NCBI RefSeq assembly: GCF_932294415.1
Contig: NC_065542.1
Location: 54,494,406-54,558,405, forward strand
Source: Quercus robur
Taxonomy: Eukaryota; Streptophyta; Magnoliopsida; Fagales; Fagaceae
Direction of reading: 5' to 3'
Length of the DNA: 64,000 bases
In this document: piece after piece, positions 43,913 to 55,777 of the stretch
Layout: every line of letters starts with the position of its first letter
How positions within the stretch are numbered: position 1 is the stretch's first letter
Position numbers and translations under genes: made by a program
The notes under the pieces: generated by a model
Database searches by the model: none
What the model was told of the DNA's origin: nothing
The model's input: only the letters and a program-made list of their open reading frames with translations

Positions 43913-45608
43913 GGTGAAATGGCCAGATACCACCATTTTCATAAATTTGTAGCAAAAAAGCACTGTTTCGGAACTTATTAGGGAAATACCACTTTTATGG
44001 TACTCGAGTCTGGCAAAATCGAGTAGCATTTGGAACTCGACTTTAAGAAACTCGAGTTCCTAAAAGTTTTGCCACCGTGGCACTACTGAGGTGGAAATTG
44101 GGCGATTAAAAAAAAAATGTGGTACTCAAGCTTGGTATACTCGAGTACCATGCAACACAATACTCGAGTATACCAGGCTCGAGTACCTTTTATAAATAAA
44201 ATGTTGTTTATTTTATTTCTACAGTACTCAAGTACCATGTAACTTTTTTTTTTTCTTGGGATTATCGACAAATAAACATAAACATAAAATGCTGTTTATT
44301 TTATTTCTACAATACTTAAGCTCACTAAGCTCGAGTACCTTGTAACATTTTTTTGGGGGGGGGGGGGATTATCGATAGATAAACATAAACATAAAAACAA
44401 GTAGCTTTTTTATGTTTTTATCTATTTAAATAGAAGCATTGTAAAATATAGATATTTTAATTTCAAAATATGAATTTAATTTCTACATTAAGTAAAACTG
44501 TTCACTATTTTCTCATAAAAATTGTTCACTGTTTTCTGCATAAACTATTTCTAGCATTCTGCATAAAATTATTTTATGTTCAGCAATATTTAAAAAATTG
44601 TTCACTCTCTTTTCTGCGTAAATTATTTTCTGTTCACTATTTAAAAAATTGTTCACTGTTTTCTCATAAACCACCTAGTGAAATCGTGTTTTCTAAATTT
44701 AAACGCCAAATCTGAATGCTTTTTCATGTTTGAATTTCATAATAATCGAATCTATTTTTCTGCATTGATAAAATCTATTTCTACATTAATAAAATTTGCA
44801 CTCTGCACATCATGTTTACTGTATATTCGAATCTGCTTACTGCATTCATAAAATCTGTTTTTTGCATTAAGTAAAACTGTTCACTGTTTTCTCATAAAAA
44901 TTGTTCACTGTTTTCTGCATAAACTATTTCTAGCATTCTGCATAAAATTATTTTATGTTCAGCATTATTTAAAAAATTGTTCACTCTCTTTTCTGCGTAA
45001 ATTATTTTCTGTTCACTATTTAAAAAATTGTTCGCTGTTTTCTCATAAAACACCTAGTGAAATCGTGTTTTCTAAATTTAAAAGCTAAATCTGAATGCTT
45101 TTTCATGTTTAAATTTCACAATGAACGAATTTGTTTTTCTGCATTGATAAAATCTATTTCTACATTAATAAAATTTGCTCTCTGCACATCATGTTTACTG
45201 TATATTCGAATCTGCTTACTGCATTCATAAAATCTGTTTTTTGCATTAAGTAAAACTATTTACTGTTTTCTCATAAAAATTGTTCACTATTTTCTACATA
45301 AACTATTTCTAGCATTCTGCATAAAATTATTTTCTGTTCAGCATTATTTAAAAAATTGTTCACTCTCTTTTCTACGTAAATTATTTTTTGTTCGCTGTTT
45401 TCTCATAAAACACCTAGTGAAATCGTGTTTTCTAAATTTAAAAGCCAAATCTGAATGCTTTTTCATGTTTAAATTTCACAATGAACGAATTTGTTTTTTT
45501 GCATTGATAAAATCTATTTCTACATTAATAAAATTTGCACTCTACACATCATGTTTACTGTATATTTGAATCTACTTACTGCATTCATAAAATCTGTTTT
45601 TTGCATTA
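43913..45608 (+). repeat. Left inverted arm with three tandem units
   Basis: The outer part is 43913-44489. Tandem units start at aagtaaaact at 44490, 44869 and 45248, a period of 379 bases. The third unit ends near 45608 and is slightly shorter. Within each unit ttgttcact recurs several times. Confidence 0.85.
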
Positions 45609-48244
45609 TAGACTTGACGGCTCGCTCTTGTGCCTTCCCCTTTAGATGCTTCCTAGCCTTTTGGATTACATGAAAACGGTCTAATCACCTTTGCATTTGA
45701 TTATTTTCTTATTCAAGACGAGCAAGTATGTTGGCAGATTCAACTCTAGGTAACTCGGTTGAGCATGCCTTAGGAACTCGTAACCCATGCCATCGACAAT
45801 ACACCTCTAACTTACACCTCTTCTCGTATAGGGTTGACCATGGTGGTTCTGCTACGGTGAACTCTATTGCGGAGATATCTATACTTAGTTTTGTAGGTTT
45901 GCCGACCATGATGTGCCCGACTCTTCCAAGACTCTCGTACGTGTATATTGGCATATTAAGGAAATCTCTCTTCTTTCCAACCCATTTCCCTCCATAGTGG
46001 TTTGTGTATGTCTGTAGTTATTGATCTGCTGGAACTTGTGATAATCCATTTGTTGAAGTAGATCCAAACTTGTTTCGCATTGTATGATTTGATGTTGATG
46101 TGTTGCGACTCATAGCTTAGTCAATCTACGAAGTTAGTGGGGTAGAAATAAGATCATTATTGTGGTGCATTTATAACCTCATTTCATGTTCCAAGCATTA
46201 TAATTTCAATTATTAGGGTTTGTCATGTCAATACAAGCTGGAAAAACACTACATGAATAGGATTTTAAATGTTCCCAATGTCACAGTGAGATTTGAAGAT
46301 GTGGGCGGTAGTTGTAGTGTTCTTGAACAGGGCATCATATTTAATTGACACAGTACTATGTCCCTGGCATCAGGGTATGATTATTCATATATTTAAGTAT
46401 TCTCATGAATGTGGATGATATGACTGGACGGTGTGTGAAATCGTGCCTAGCTGGTGAGCAGCACGTGTGAAACAGTGGCGTTTGTTGGCGCATGTGGTTC
46501 GTATGACTACAGTTGGTGCTACAGCAGCGGCTGGTGATGTGTCTTCAAAAAACTACTCATGCCACAGTTGGTGCTACATCATGTTACTCTATATTCAAAT
46601 CTACTTACTGCATTCATAAAATTTGTTTTCTGCATTAATTAAAATTGTTCATTGTTTTCTCATAAAAATTGTTCACTGTTTTCTACTTAAATTATCTTTA
46701 GCATTTGCATAAAATTATTTTCTATTCAGCATTACTTGAAAAATTGTTCACTGTTTTTTCTGCATAAATTATTCACTGTTCATTAGGTGTTTTATGATTC
46801 GGATGCTCTAATACCAATGACTACCCAGGAGAGAGCACAGTAGTAATATGGAAGCATAAACAATGATAAAGTTGATACTAAAGAAGAAAATAGCAAAATA
46901 GATATATTCAAAATAAGGTTAAAATGAAGTATGGAATATGAAAATAGAAACTAGTAAAATCTTACTTGAATAAAAACTTCAGTCTTTGATAAACTTGAAA
47001 ACAAACTGCTATCTTTGATACAAGCTTGAAAATAAAACTGTCTGAAGAGAAATGTTACAAGATTACAAGATGGGGAGAGAGTACAAAATTCTTTCCGAGG
47101 GAGAGGGAAGGCTATTACAAAAGGCTTTCCAAAACTTGGAACTTAAAATTATGTAATAATAACTCATTTAGTTATAATTTCTCAAAAATATATATAAAGA
47201 AAATTCAGGATTAAAGCCATGCAATGCATGGAACTTTCACAAGTATCTTTTATAAATTTCAACATTATAAAACATTTCATCCACACTTTAAGGATATCAT
47301 TTGATTCATTTCTTTCAATTTAAATTTTGAAAGAATCCTTCTATATATATAATCTTTCTATTACATTCCTTCCAAAATGGAAAAATGATAGATAGTTTGA
47401 TAGCCATCCAAACGTATCACAAAACAAATATCATTTTTTTTTAATGAAAAACAAAATTCTTTTAAACAAAAAATCTTTTAAATATCATAGGACATTTCAC
47501 TTTTGTTATGTTTTTAGTTGATACCACTTCTATTTCTTGCAAAGTGACATTGTCTCCAAGTTCTTGTTCCACGTGTAATAGACAGTTTATTTAATTCAGT
47601 GTTAACTATAGCTATGTATCTTGTTAGACTTTGTTTCATAAAATTGCTAAAGAAACATGACTTTTTCTATACCTCTTGTTTCAAATTTAATTGACTTTCC
47701 TCTACTAATGGTTACGTTCTAATGTCAACTCGTACTTTTGATTGGAAGATTATTGCATAAATTAAGCCTATGTGAGTGGACTCTGATTGGACCAGATATT
47801 GTACTGTTCCCCATTCAGCAATCAGCTAGAAAACCTTTAGGTTTCTAAAGCATGGAAGCAATAGGCAGTAGAAATCTAAAAGAGACATTTAGCACTTGTG
47901 TTGCATTAAATTTTGTAGAAATACAATGTAGCTTAGTATGAAAATAATACACATGAAAAATACTTTAAAAAAATTATGAGAATGGCATAATAATGTAATT
48001 AAAAATGTGCAATTTGTAGTGTTTGTACAATGCAGTTGTGCAATACTAATGATTAGGTACCCAGGCCATGAGTATGAAAGAAGTGGCTGCACAATCTGCA
48101 AGCTGGCCAGCTTCAAAAGACTACAATGGGAGGTGTATGCATCCCTATAAAAGTAGATTTGTTACTTGCAAAGCTTGAAGGTAGGCAAATAGACAGACAC
48201 AATCATTTAGCTACTTGATGCTCTAGAAAGGTAGACTATATGGC
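45609..48244. other. Interior of the Mutator-like element
   Basis: 45640-46130 is less AT-rich, and its minus strand has an open stretch at 45709-45954 (RREISLICQYT in one frame; KLSIDISAIEFTVAEPPWS and EKRCKLEVYCRWHGLRVP in the other) that I cannot assign. It may be captured host DNA or a transposase-region relic. 46575-46790 is a fourth, partial copy of the arm unit. 46800-48240 is AT-rich with a small hairpin ccatgcaatgcatgg at 47217-47231. No other coding signal. Confidence 0.4.
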
Positions 48245-49854
48245 TAAAAGTAGATTTTATCAATGCAGAAAAACAAATTTGATTATAGTGAAATTTAAAC
48301 ATGAAAAAGCATTCAGATTTGGCTTTTAAATTTAGAAAACACGATTTCACTAGGTGTTTTATGAGAAAACAGTGAACAATTTTTTAAATAGTGAACAAAA
48401 AATAATTTATGCAGAAAAGAGAGTGAACATTTTTTTAATTAATGCTGAACAGAAAATAATTTCATGCAAAATCGTAGAAATAGTTTATGTGTGAACAATT
48501 TTTATGAGAAAACAATGAACAGTTTTAATTAATACAGAAAACAGATTTTATGAATGCAGTAAGCAGATTCGAATAGTAAACATGATGTGCAGAGAGCAAA
48601 TTTTATTAATGTAGAAACAGATTTTATCAATACAGAAAAATAGATTCGATTTTTGTGAAATTCAAACATGAAAAAGCATTCAGATTTGGCGTTTAAATTT
48701 AGAAAACACGATTTCACTAGGTGTTTTATGAGAAAATAGGGAACAATTTTTTAAATAGTGAACAAAAAATAATTTTCGCAGAAAAGAGAGTGAACAATTT
48801 TTTAAATAATGCTAAACATAAAATAATTTTATGCAGAATGTTAGAAATAGTTTATGCAGAAAAAAGTGAACAATTTTTATGAGAAAACAGTGAACTGTTT
48901 TACTTAATGCAAAAAATAGATTTTATGAATGCAGTAAGCAGATTCGAATATACAGTAAACATGATGTGCAGAGTGCAAATTTTATTAATGTAGAAACAGA
49001 TTTTATCAATGCAGAAAAATAGATTCGATTATTGTGAAATTCAACATGAAAAAGCATTTAGATTTGGCGTTTAAATTTAGAAAACATGATTTCACTAGGT
49101 GTTTTATGAGAAAACAGTGAACAATTTTTTAAATAGTGAATAGAAAATAATTTACGTAGAAAAGAGAGTGAACAATTTTTTAAATAATGTTGAACAGAAA
49201 ATATTTTTATGCAGAATGCTAGAAATAGTTTATGCAGAAAATAGTGAACAATTTTTATGAGAAAACAGTGAAAAGTTTTACTTAATGTAGAAATTAAATT
49301 AATATTTTGAAATTAAAATCTCTATATTTTACAATGCTTCTATTTGAATAAATAAGAACATAAACAAGCTACTTATTTTTATTTTTATGTTTATTTGTTG
49401 ATAATCCAAAAAAAAAAAATTTACAAGGTACTCGAGCTTAGTGAGCTCGAGTACTGTAGAAATAAAATAAACAGCATTTTATGTTTATGTTTATTTGTCG
49501 ATAATCCAAAAAAAAAAAAAAGTTACAAGGTACTCAAGCTTGGTGAGCTCGAGTACTGTAGAAATAAAATAAACAGCATTTTATTTATAAAAGGTACTCG
49601 AGCCTGGTATACTCGAGTATTGTGTTGCATGGTACTTGAGTATACCAAGCTCGAGTACCACATTATTTTTTTTAATCGCCTAATTTCCACCTCAACAATG
49701 CCACGGTGGCAAAACTTCTAGGAACTCGAGTTCCAAATGGTACTCGATTTTGCCAAACTCGAGTACCATAAAAGTGGTATTTTCCTAATAAGTTCCAAAA
49801 CAGTGCTTTTTTGCTACAAATTTCTGAAAATGGTGGTATTTGGCCATTTTCACC
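48245..49854 (-). repeat. Right inverted arm with three tandem units
   Basis: Inverted copy of the left arm. Unit borders lie near 48530, 48907 and 49285, then the outer part with ctcgagtac motifs runs to 49854. Units in this arm differ from the left ones by scattered changes and short deletions. Confidence 0.8.
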
Positions 49855-50127
49855 CACCTTGGACATTCTAACTTGCTTATCATAACAATTCTTAAGGAAA
49901 CTAAAACTATAAAAAGGAGGAAGGCTTTATAGATTCGACAAGTCATTTGTAGAATGTGGATTAACCAATTTTGTGTCTATGTTTGTCCATATTGGGTGAT
50001 TTAGTAAGTGACTACCATGTGGTTCTTCAACCAAAGTTCAATTTGAGCTTATAATTTCCTAATTTTGTAATATGGATGGAACAAAGATATTAACGATGGA
50101 TAGAATTATTCTAAAAGAAATTCTTAC

Positions 50128-50615
50128 TTTTCCTTTAAATCCCATCCAGCGAGATCACCAATTTTTGTCAAAGCAGTTTTCCACATTTGCACATTCCCTA
50201 TATTATCTTGGAGGTGCACTTCATATTTTACAAAGGCATTTGCAAAAGTCCCCCTCTGATGATGCACGTCATTAGGATCTACATAGTGGAAAACTGGCAA
50301 AACTACCAACCCCATCTTCTCCATGCACTCAACAATCTTTGCTAGTTCAATCAAGCACCACTTCGAAAAGGCATAGTCTTTTGAGAGAATAACGATAGCA
50401 ACTCTTGATTCTTCTATTGCTTTCAAGAGTTCTGAAGTATTGATTGCTCCCTGCTTGAGTTTTTCATCAACCCTAAAAGTGGATATGCATTTTTGTTTCA
50501 AACCAAAATATAGATCGTTTGTAAAATAAGTGCTCTCACCTTTGAAACTAAGAAACACATCGTGTGCCCACCTAGGGGTAAAAGAAGAAGATGGTAATGA
50601 TGAAGTACAAGCCAT
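50128..50615 (-). pseudogene. TNL2 exon 1: TIR domain
   Basis: Open from MACTSSLPSSSFTPRWAHD to LAGWDLKEK with no stop. Compared with TNL1, the DTRKKFTDHL segment is shortened to STYFTNDLY, a loss of two to three residues after SFKGE. The catalytic glutamate region SKWCLIELAKI and FHYVDPNDVH are kept. The donor is GTAAGA at 50127, normal. If unspliced, the next codon after the donor bases is a stop (TAA), giving a TIR-only product of about 163 residues. Confidence 0.75.
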
Positions 50616-51175
50616 GAAATAAATGGATGAGCTTGAACCGTGAGCGCTTTTAGTTTACAGATACAGAAAATTGTAGCTATGACTGAAGAAAGCTTGTTGA
50701 AATAACACTGGGCAGTGGAGTGGACTGTAACTAAGTGAGACAAATTAAGTTTCCGGCATTCATGAATCATGAGTCAACAATTCATTTTCTATGTGTAAGT
50801 GGCCGTCCTCATCTTCCAGTTATCTTCCTGGCCCAACAACTACGTAAATTTAAAAGTAAATTGTTAAAATGTATTATTTGGTTTATAATGGGGGACAGGC
50901 ATATAGAATTTTTGTGCAATATCGCATGTGGTGGGTTTGTGAGAGTGAGAAGATGCATGGTATTGGTGGGGTTCATGTACTACACTTTCTCTTCTTCTTC
51001 TTCTTCTACTTCCTTCTTTTTTTTTTTTTTTTTTTTTTTTGTTTGTGTGTGTGTGTGGCTAAATGAACGACTCTTTATTGAAAGAGTGGATATCTTTTTG
51101 TCCTAACTAGGTATAGGATACTTTAATTTACATCAAAAAAAAAAAGAAAAAAGAAAAAAAAAGGATACTTTAATA
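50550..51175. repeat. TNL2 TIR start and upstream region, copy A
   Basis: The first codons of the TNL2 TIR exon plus about 550 bases upstream. It recurs as 52608-52890 (partial) and 52890-53522. Shared landmarks are gctgggcagtggagtgga-like sequence, catgaatcatgagtcaa and gagaagatgcatggtattgg. This is probably the promoter and 5' UTR region of the TNL2 lineage. A T run lies at about 51016-51039. Confidence 0.7.
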
Positions 51176-51177
51176 AG

Positions 51178-51618
51178 TTTGGGTTTGGGTCATAAACGGG
51201 TCGACCCGAAAGTGACACGATAAGAAATGTGTCATAAGCGGGTCAACTTGCATAACCCGCAATAGACACATTTGACACACCAATTTATTTATGTCAACCC
51301 GAAATGACCCACTTAACACAAGTTTAACTCGTATAACAAATAAATATTTATTTTATTTTAGATTTGTCAAATACCTTTTATATCCAACATACATTTTAAA
51401 TTTAAAAAGAAAAGTGAGTAATTACATAAACTTACAAGGGATATAATTGGAAATTGAAACTTTACAAATCCTAGATCTCTAAACCTTACAAACCCTAAAT
51501 CTCTAAACCTTCTTATAAATATCTAATTTTTTTTTTTTTAATTTCAGCTGTACTACTCACTCTACTATATGATAGACTCACGCCCAATTCTCAAACTCAA
51601 AGTCTCAAACCGGTTATT

Positions 51619-51662
<44 letters not shown>

Positions 51663-52608
51663 ATGTGTTTAGTGAGTTTTAGAATTAAAGAAAACCGTTT
51701 TCTTGGTGTTTCAAAATTCTGCAGTAATTTTTTTTGCATAATGTTTTTGTTCTATAAACTTTGAACCCATGCGCCGTTATTAATATATGAGATATATTAA
51801 TTGTTGATTAAGGCCACGGTTGTAGCTTTTATCTTGTGCCATGTGTTTTCTTTTTTGGTGTTTGTATTAGTGTTGGACACCGTCTGCATATCTTTCAAGT
51901 AGATCTGATGGGTATTGCTTTTAAAACTATTAAGTCATGATCATATTTTTTAACTACTAATACTTATATATATTTTTTTGGCATAGAACTTGCATAAATG
52001 AAATTGGATGAGCTTGTGGAAGATGTTATAAATTTGGACATCAACAAAGAATCTATGGATGATAATCGTAGTCATAGTCAGGATTAGTCTACTGTTTGCT
52101 CCAATTCTTTCAATATCGATACTTAGCATTTGGCGAGTTCCAAGGATATTATATTTTTGTTGAACTATGTTATTTCATTTTTGTTAAACTATGTTATTTT
52201 GAATTTTGGGTTGAAATGTATGCACTTCTTTTAGAGTGTAAAGAACTTATTTCTAGATGAATGTTATATTTTTGTTGAACTATATTATTTTGAATGTGGG
52301 TTGAAGACTTGAAGTGTATGCACTGCTTTTGAGGTGTAAAAAAAATTATTTATAGATGAATGTTATATTTAATATTATGTAGGTTGAAATGGGTTGTGTT
52401 ACATTCGTGTCAACCCAACACGACTCGTTTATTAAGCATGTCAAATGGGTTGGGTCAGGTCGACCCACCTTATTAATAGGTCGGGTTAGGGTTGAAGGAT
52501 CATGACACGATTATTAAATGGGCCGAGTTAGGGTTGAGCCATTTAGTCGAATACCCTACCTCGACACAACACGAACCCAACACGCTAACCCGAATTGACA
52601 CCCCTACT
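51178..52608. mobile_element. hAT-like element with ggtcgacccg-type repeats
   Basis: It separates copy A from copy B of the TNL upstream repeat. The right end, reverse complemented, begins TAGGGGTGTCAATTCGGG, and both ends are dense in gggtcgacccg and cgggttagcg-like motifs, a pattern I associate with non-autonomous plant hAT elements. The left terminus is not well preserved and no 8-bp duplication could be confirmed. A short reading near 51998-52086 (MKLDELVEDVINLDINKE) may be a relic of a transposase N terminus. A (TC)n tract lies at 51618-51661. Confidence 0.5.
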
Positions 52609-52677
52609 AAGAAACACATTGTGTGCCCACCACCTAGGGTTAGAAGAAGAAGATGGTAATGATGAAGTAAAAGCCAT
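52608..52677 (-). pseudogene. TIR exon stub, copy B
   Basis: From ATG at 52677 the minus strand reads MAFTSSLPSSSSNPRWWAH and NVFLS, then the hAT-like element interrupts it. It resembles the TNL2 start MACTSSLPSSSFTPRWAHD. Confidence 0.7.
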
Positions 52678-52889
52678 GAGAGAAATGATTGAGCTTGAAC
52701 AGTGAACACGTTTAGTTAACAGTCACAGAAACTTGTAGGTGTGACTGAAGAAAGCTTGTTGAAATAACGCTGGGCAGTGGAGTGGACTGTAGGTAAGTGA
52801 GACAAATTAAGGTTCCGGCATTCATGAATCATGAGTCAATTTATTTTCTATGTGCAAGTGATCCTCCTCATCTTCCAGGTATCTTCCTG

Positions 52890-52964
52890 GCTACTGAGAA
52901 ACACATTGTGTGCCCACCACCTAGGGTTAGAAGAAGAAGATGGTAATGACGAAGTAAAAGCCAT
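52890..52964 (-). pseudogene. TIR exon stub, copy C
   Basis: From ATG at 52964 the minus strand reads MAFTSSLPSSSSNPRWWAH and NVFLS, then joins the upstream sequence of copy B at about 52893. It is almost identical to copy B, so this is a recent tandem duplication of about 285 bases. Confidence 0.7.
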
Positions 52965-53509
52965 GAGAGAAATGGTTGAGCTTGAACAGTGAGCGCGTTT
53001 AGTTAACAGTCACAGAAACTTGTAGGTGTGACTGAAGAAAGCTTGTTGAAATAACGCTGGGCAGTGGAGTGGAGTGTAGGTAAGTGAGACAAATTAAGGT
53101 TCCGACATTCATGAATCATGAGTCAATTTATTTTCTATGTGCAAGTGATCCTCCTCATCTTCCAAGTATCTTCTTGGCCCAACAAGTACGTAAATTTAAA
53201 AGTAAATTGTTAAACTATATTATTTGGTTTCTCATTCTCAAAAAAAAAAAAAAAAAAAAAAAATTGGTTTTTAATGGGGGACAGGCATATAGAATTTCTA
53301 TGCATTGCATGTGGGGGGTTTGTGAGAGTGAGAAGATGCATGGTATTGGTGGGGTTCGTGTATGACTCTCTTTCTTTCTTTCTTTTTTCTTTTTTTTTCT
53401 TTTTTTCTTTTTTTTTTTCCGGCTAAATGAACGATTCCTTATTGAAAGAGTGGATGTCTTTTTGTCCTAACTAGGTATAGGATACTTTAATTTACATCAA
53501 AAAAAAAAA

Positions 53510-54345
53510 AAAAGATACTTTAATAAGTTAATATTATCAATGATCATTCACATTATTAAAATCATATAATATTTATTGTTTAAATCTAATTCAACAGCCA
53601 AGAATCTTGTAGTTCGATTAGTTGGCACTTCATTGTGTTTTCAATAGTCATATTCTTAATTCAAATCCCCTCTCTCCAAACTATAAAATTATCAAAAAAT
53701 CTCATCCCATAATACTAGATACTTTTGTCAAAGCAACTCTCTATTAGTACACATCCTCTATGTTTTTTTTTTAAACACTCTTCATGTAGTGGCAACTCAA
53801 GACCTAGCGTAAGGACCCTGTTTATTAAAAAAAAATGCTCTACTTACTTTATAAAAAAAGCACTACTCCATTATTAAAAAAAGCCAAAAATTGTAGAGTA
53901 ATGCTATAGAGATACAACTTTTATTACATAGTGTTTACAATTTTTTTTTATTTTTTTTTTAGAGTATTTACCTATGGCGTCTGCCCCTTATGATAACTCT
54001 TTATCATCAGACCAAAACACCAACCAATATTTGGTGTAGGCAGGAATTGAATCCTATATCTCTTATTTAACCATAAGAGACTTTACTAGTTGAGCTAACT
54101 GGAACTCACTAATATTTACAAATTGATGTGTCACAATCACAATTAAAAAAAAAAAAATCAAATGGTTATTTTTTAGGTGGTTGAAGTCTACCAATCACAT
54201 GAATTGTCACATCAATTTGTATGCTTTACATAATAAATTTTTTTATGTATCTTTAGCATGTTCTATAAATATATGATTATAAGTGGTTAAAAAATGATTG
54301 TGCACTATTTTTTTCATACCTCCAAAAAATCTCTAAAATATCAGA
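53510..54345. repeat. Tandem duplicated intergenic block F1
   Basis: Matches 54945-55600 with scattered changes: ggatactttaataa, the caagaatcttgtagtt segment, the tattaatacacatcctctatg segment and gattgtgcactattttt. Non-coding. Confidence 0.65.
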
Positions 54346-54349
54346 CTAA

Positions 54350-54550
54350 GTGTGCGTTTGGGTAAAGATTAAAAATTAAAATTATTTCATTATTTAGCTT
54401 ATTTTTGCTATTATTCATGAGTCCCACTGCACTTTTTGGCACTATTCATGGGCCCCACTGTACTATTTCAACTAACTTTTCTCCTTATCTGCAGTACTTT
54501 CAGTAATAATTTTTCAGTTTCAACAAAATAAGCAGTATCCAAATCCACCC
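54350..54550. mobile_element. MITE with GTGTGCGTTTGGGTA ends
   Basis: Left end gtgtgcgtttgggta and right end tatccaaatccaccc are inverted copies with a few changes, flanked by taa on both sides (54347-54349 and 54551-54553). 201 bases, non-coding, and it interrupts the duplicated block F. A 3-bp taa duplication would fit PIF/Harbinger, but three bases can match by chance. Confidence 0.5.
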
Positions 54551-54553
54551 TAA

Positions 54554-54897
54554 TAGAAACTTAACCCAATTGAAAACCATAATTTATATGGAAAAAAAAA
54601 ACATTTTGAAATTTCAATTATTGTAAACTAATATTTTACATGGTAGATTACTAGATTGTTAATGTTAGCAACCTAATCTCTCACATAGCCATATACCAAA
54701 CAATCTCCAAGAAAGCCACTATAAACTTACCAAACAATCCCCTCTTTCTGCGTTGTAGAAAGGTGACCTTTTTTTTTTTCTTGGGAGAAACAAGAGGAGT
54801 GACTTTTAGATAAACAAATTAAGCTTGTTTGACGGGTGTGAAAAGCACAAATGCTTTGAAAGAGTGAATGTCTTTTTGTCCTAACTAGGTATCTCGT

Positions 54898-54928
<31 letters not shown>

Positions 54929-55746
54929 GGGGACAATAGGATACTTTAATAATGATCATTCACATTATTCCAATAAAATAGTACTTATTATTTATAGCGT
55001 AAATCTAATTCAACGACCAAGAATCTTGTAGTTTAATCTTTTGGTACTTGATAGTGTTTCTAATAGTGACTTCCACAATTCAAATCCCCATTCCCTTAAT
55101 TAAAACACAGAGGATGTGTATTAATAGAGATCTTTTGATTCAAAAGATCTCATCCCATAATTCCAGCAACTTTTTCCGAAGAAACTCTCTATTAATACAC
55201 ATCCTCTATGTTTTTTTTCTTTTAAAAACTCTTCAATTCATGCAGTGGCAGCTCAAGGCCTAACTTAACCTAAGGCCCCTGTTATTTTAAAAAATAAAAA
55301 TAAAAAATAATGTTCAACTCACGTTATAAAAAAGCATCACTCCATTATAAAAAGACCAAAAATTAAAGTAATGCTATGTTATGTATATACAACTTTTATT
55401 ACATAAAGTTTACAAACTGATGTGTCACCAATAAAAAAATTAAATTAAATTTCATTTATTAAGCCATTAAAGTTGTATGCTTTACACAATAAATTTTTAA
55501 ATATCTTTAGCATGTTCCATAAATACATGACTATAAATGGTTAAAAAAGGATTGTGCACTATTTTTCTTACCTCTAAAAAGATCTCTAAATTATTTGGAA
55601 AGAAATATTTTGAGACTTTAATTTTTGTAAATCAATATTTTACATGGTTGATTGTTAACGTTAGCAACCTAGTCTCCCACATGGCCATATACTAAATAAT
55701 CTCTATCTCTTTTATAACACCAAAATAAAAATTTATAAAGATTAAA

Positions 55747-55777
<31 letters not shown>

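Larger units (their letters stand above)
43913..49854. mobile_element. Mutator-like element in TNL2 intron 1
   Basis: Both ends begin (reading inward) GGTGAAA, ATGGCC and ATACCACCATTTTC. The flanks are direct repeats caccttggac at 43903-43912 and 49855-49864 (9 or 10 bp depending on one shared base), fitting Mutator. The inverted arms, 43913-45608 and 48245-49854, are 1.6-1.7 kb and built of a unique outer part rich in tactcgag motifs plus three tandem units of about 379 bp. The 2.6 kb interior has no recognisable MURA transposase, so the element is probably non-autonomous. Its intact flanking repeats and similar arms indicate moderate to young age. Confidence 0.85.
42107..50615 (-). pseudogene. 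TNL2, disrupted TIR-NB-LRR gene
   Basis: Exons in TNL1 order: TIR 50615-50128, NB-ARC 43768-42654, short LRR-start exon 42552-42233, and the first 41 bases of the main LRR exon (42147-42107). Splice sites keep GT and AG. Lesions: a (TA)n expansion at 43205-43229 shifts the NB-ARC frame, a one-base loss near 42470 shifts exon 3, and the main LRR and C-JID are deleted. Intron 1 is 6.4 kb because a Mutator-like element lies in it. The TIR exon is open and has a usable donor. The gene cannot make a full receptor; at most a TIR or TIR plus partial NB protein. Confidence 0.85.

Noticed and set aside
44490-45608. Direct repeats at regular spacing, as in a CRISPR array
   Set aside because: Units are 379 bp with no short repeat-spacer pattern, lie in a eukaryotic transposon and are mirrored in the opposite arm.
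45728-45997. Plus-strand open frame in the Mutator-like interior
   Set aside because: It overlaps a more protein-like minus-strand frame and has no recognisable motif.
47212-47232. Hairpin ccatgcaatgcatgg as a Helitron end
   Set aside because: No CTRR follows at the right distance on either strand, and no insertion boundary can be shown.
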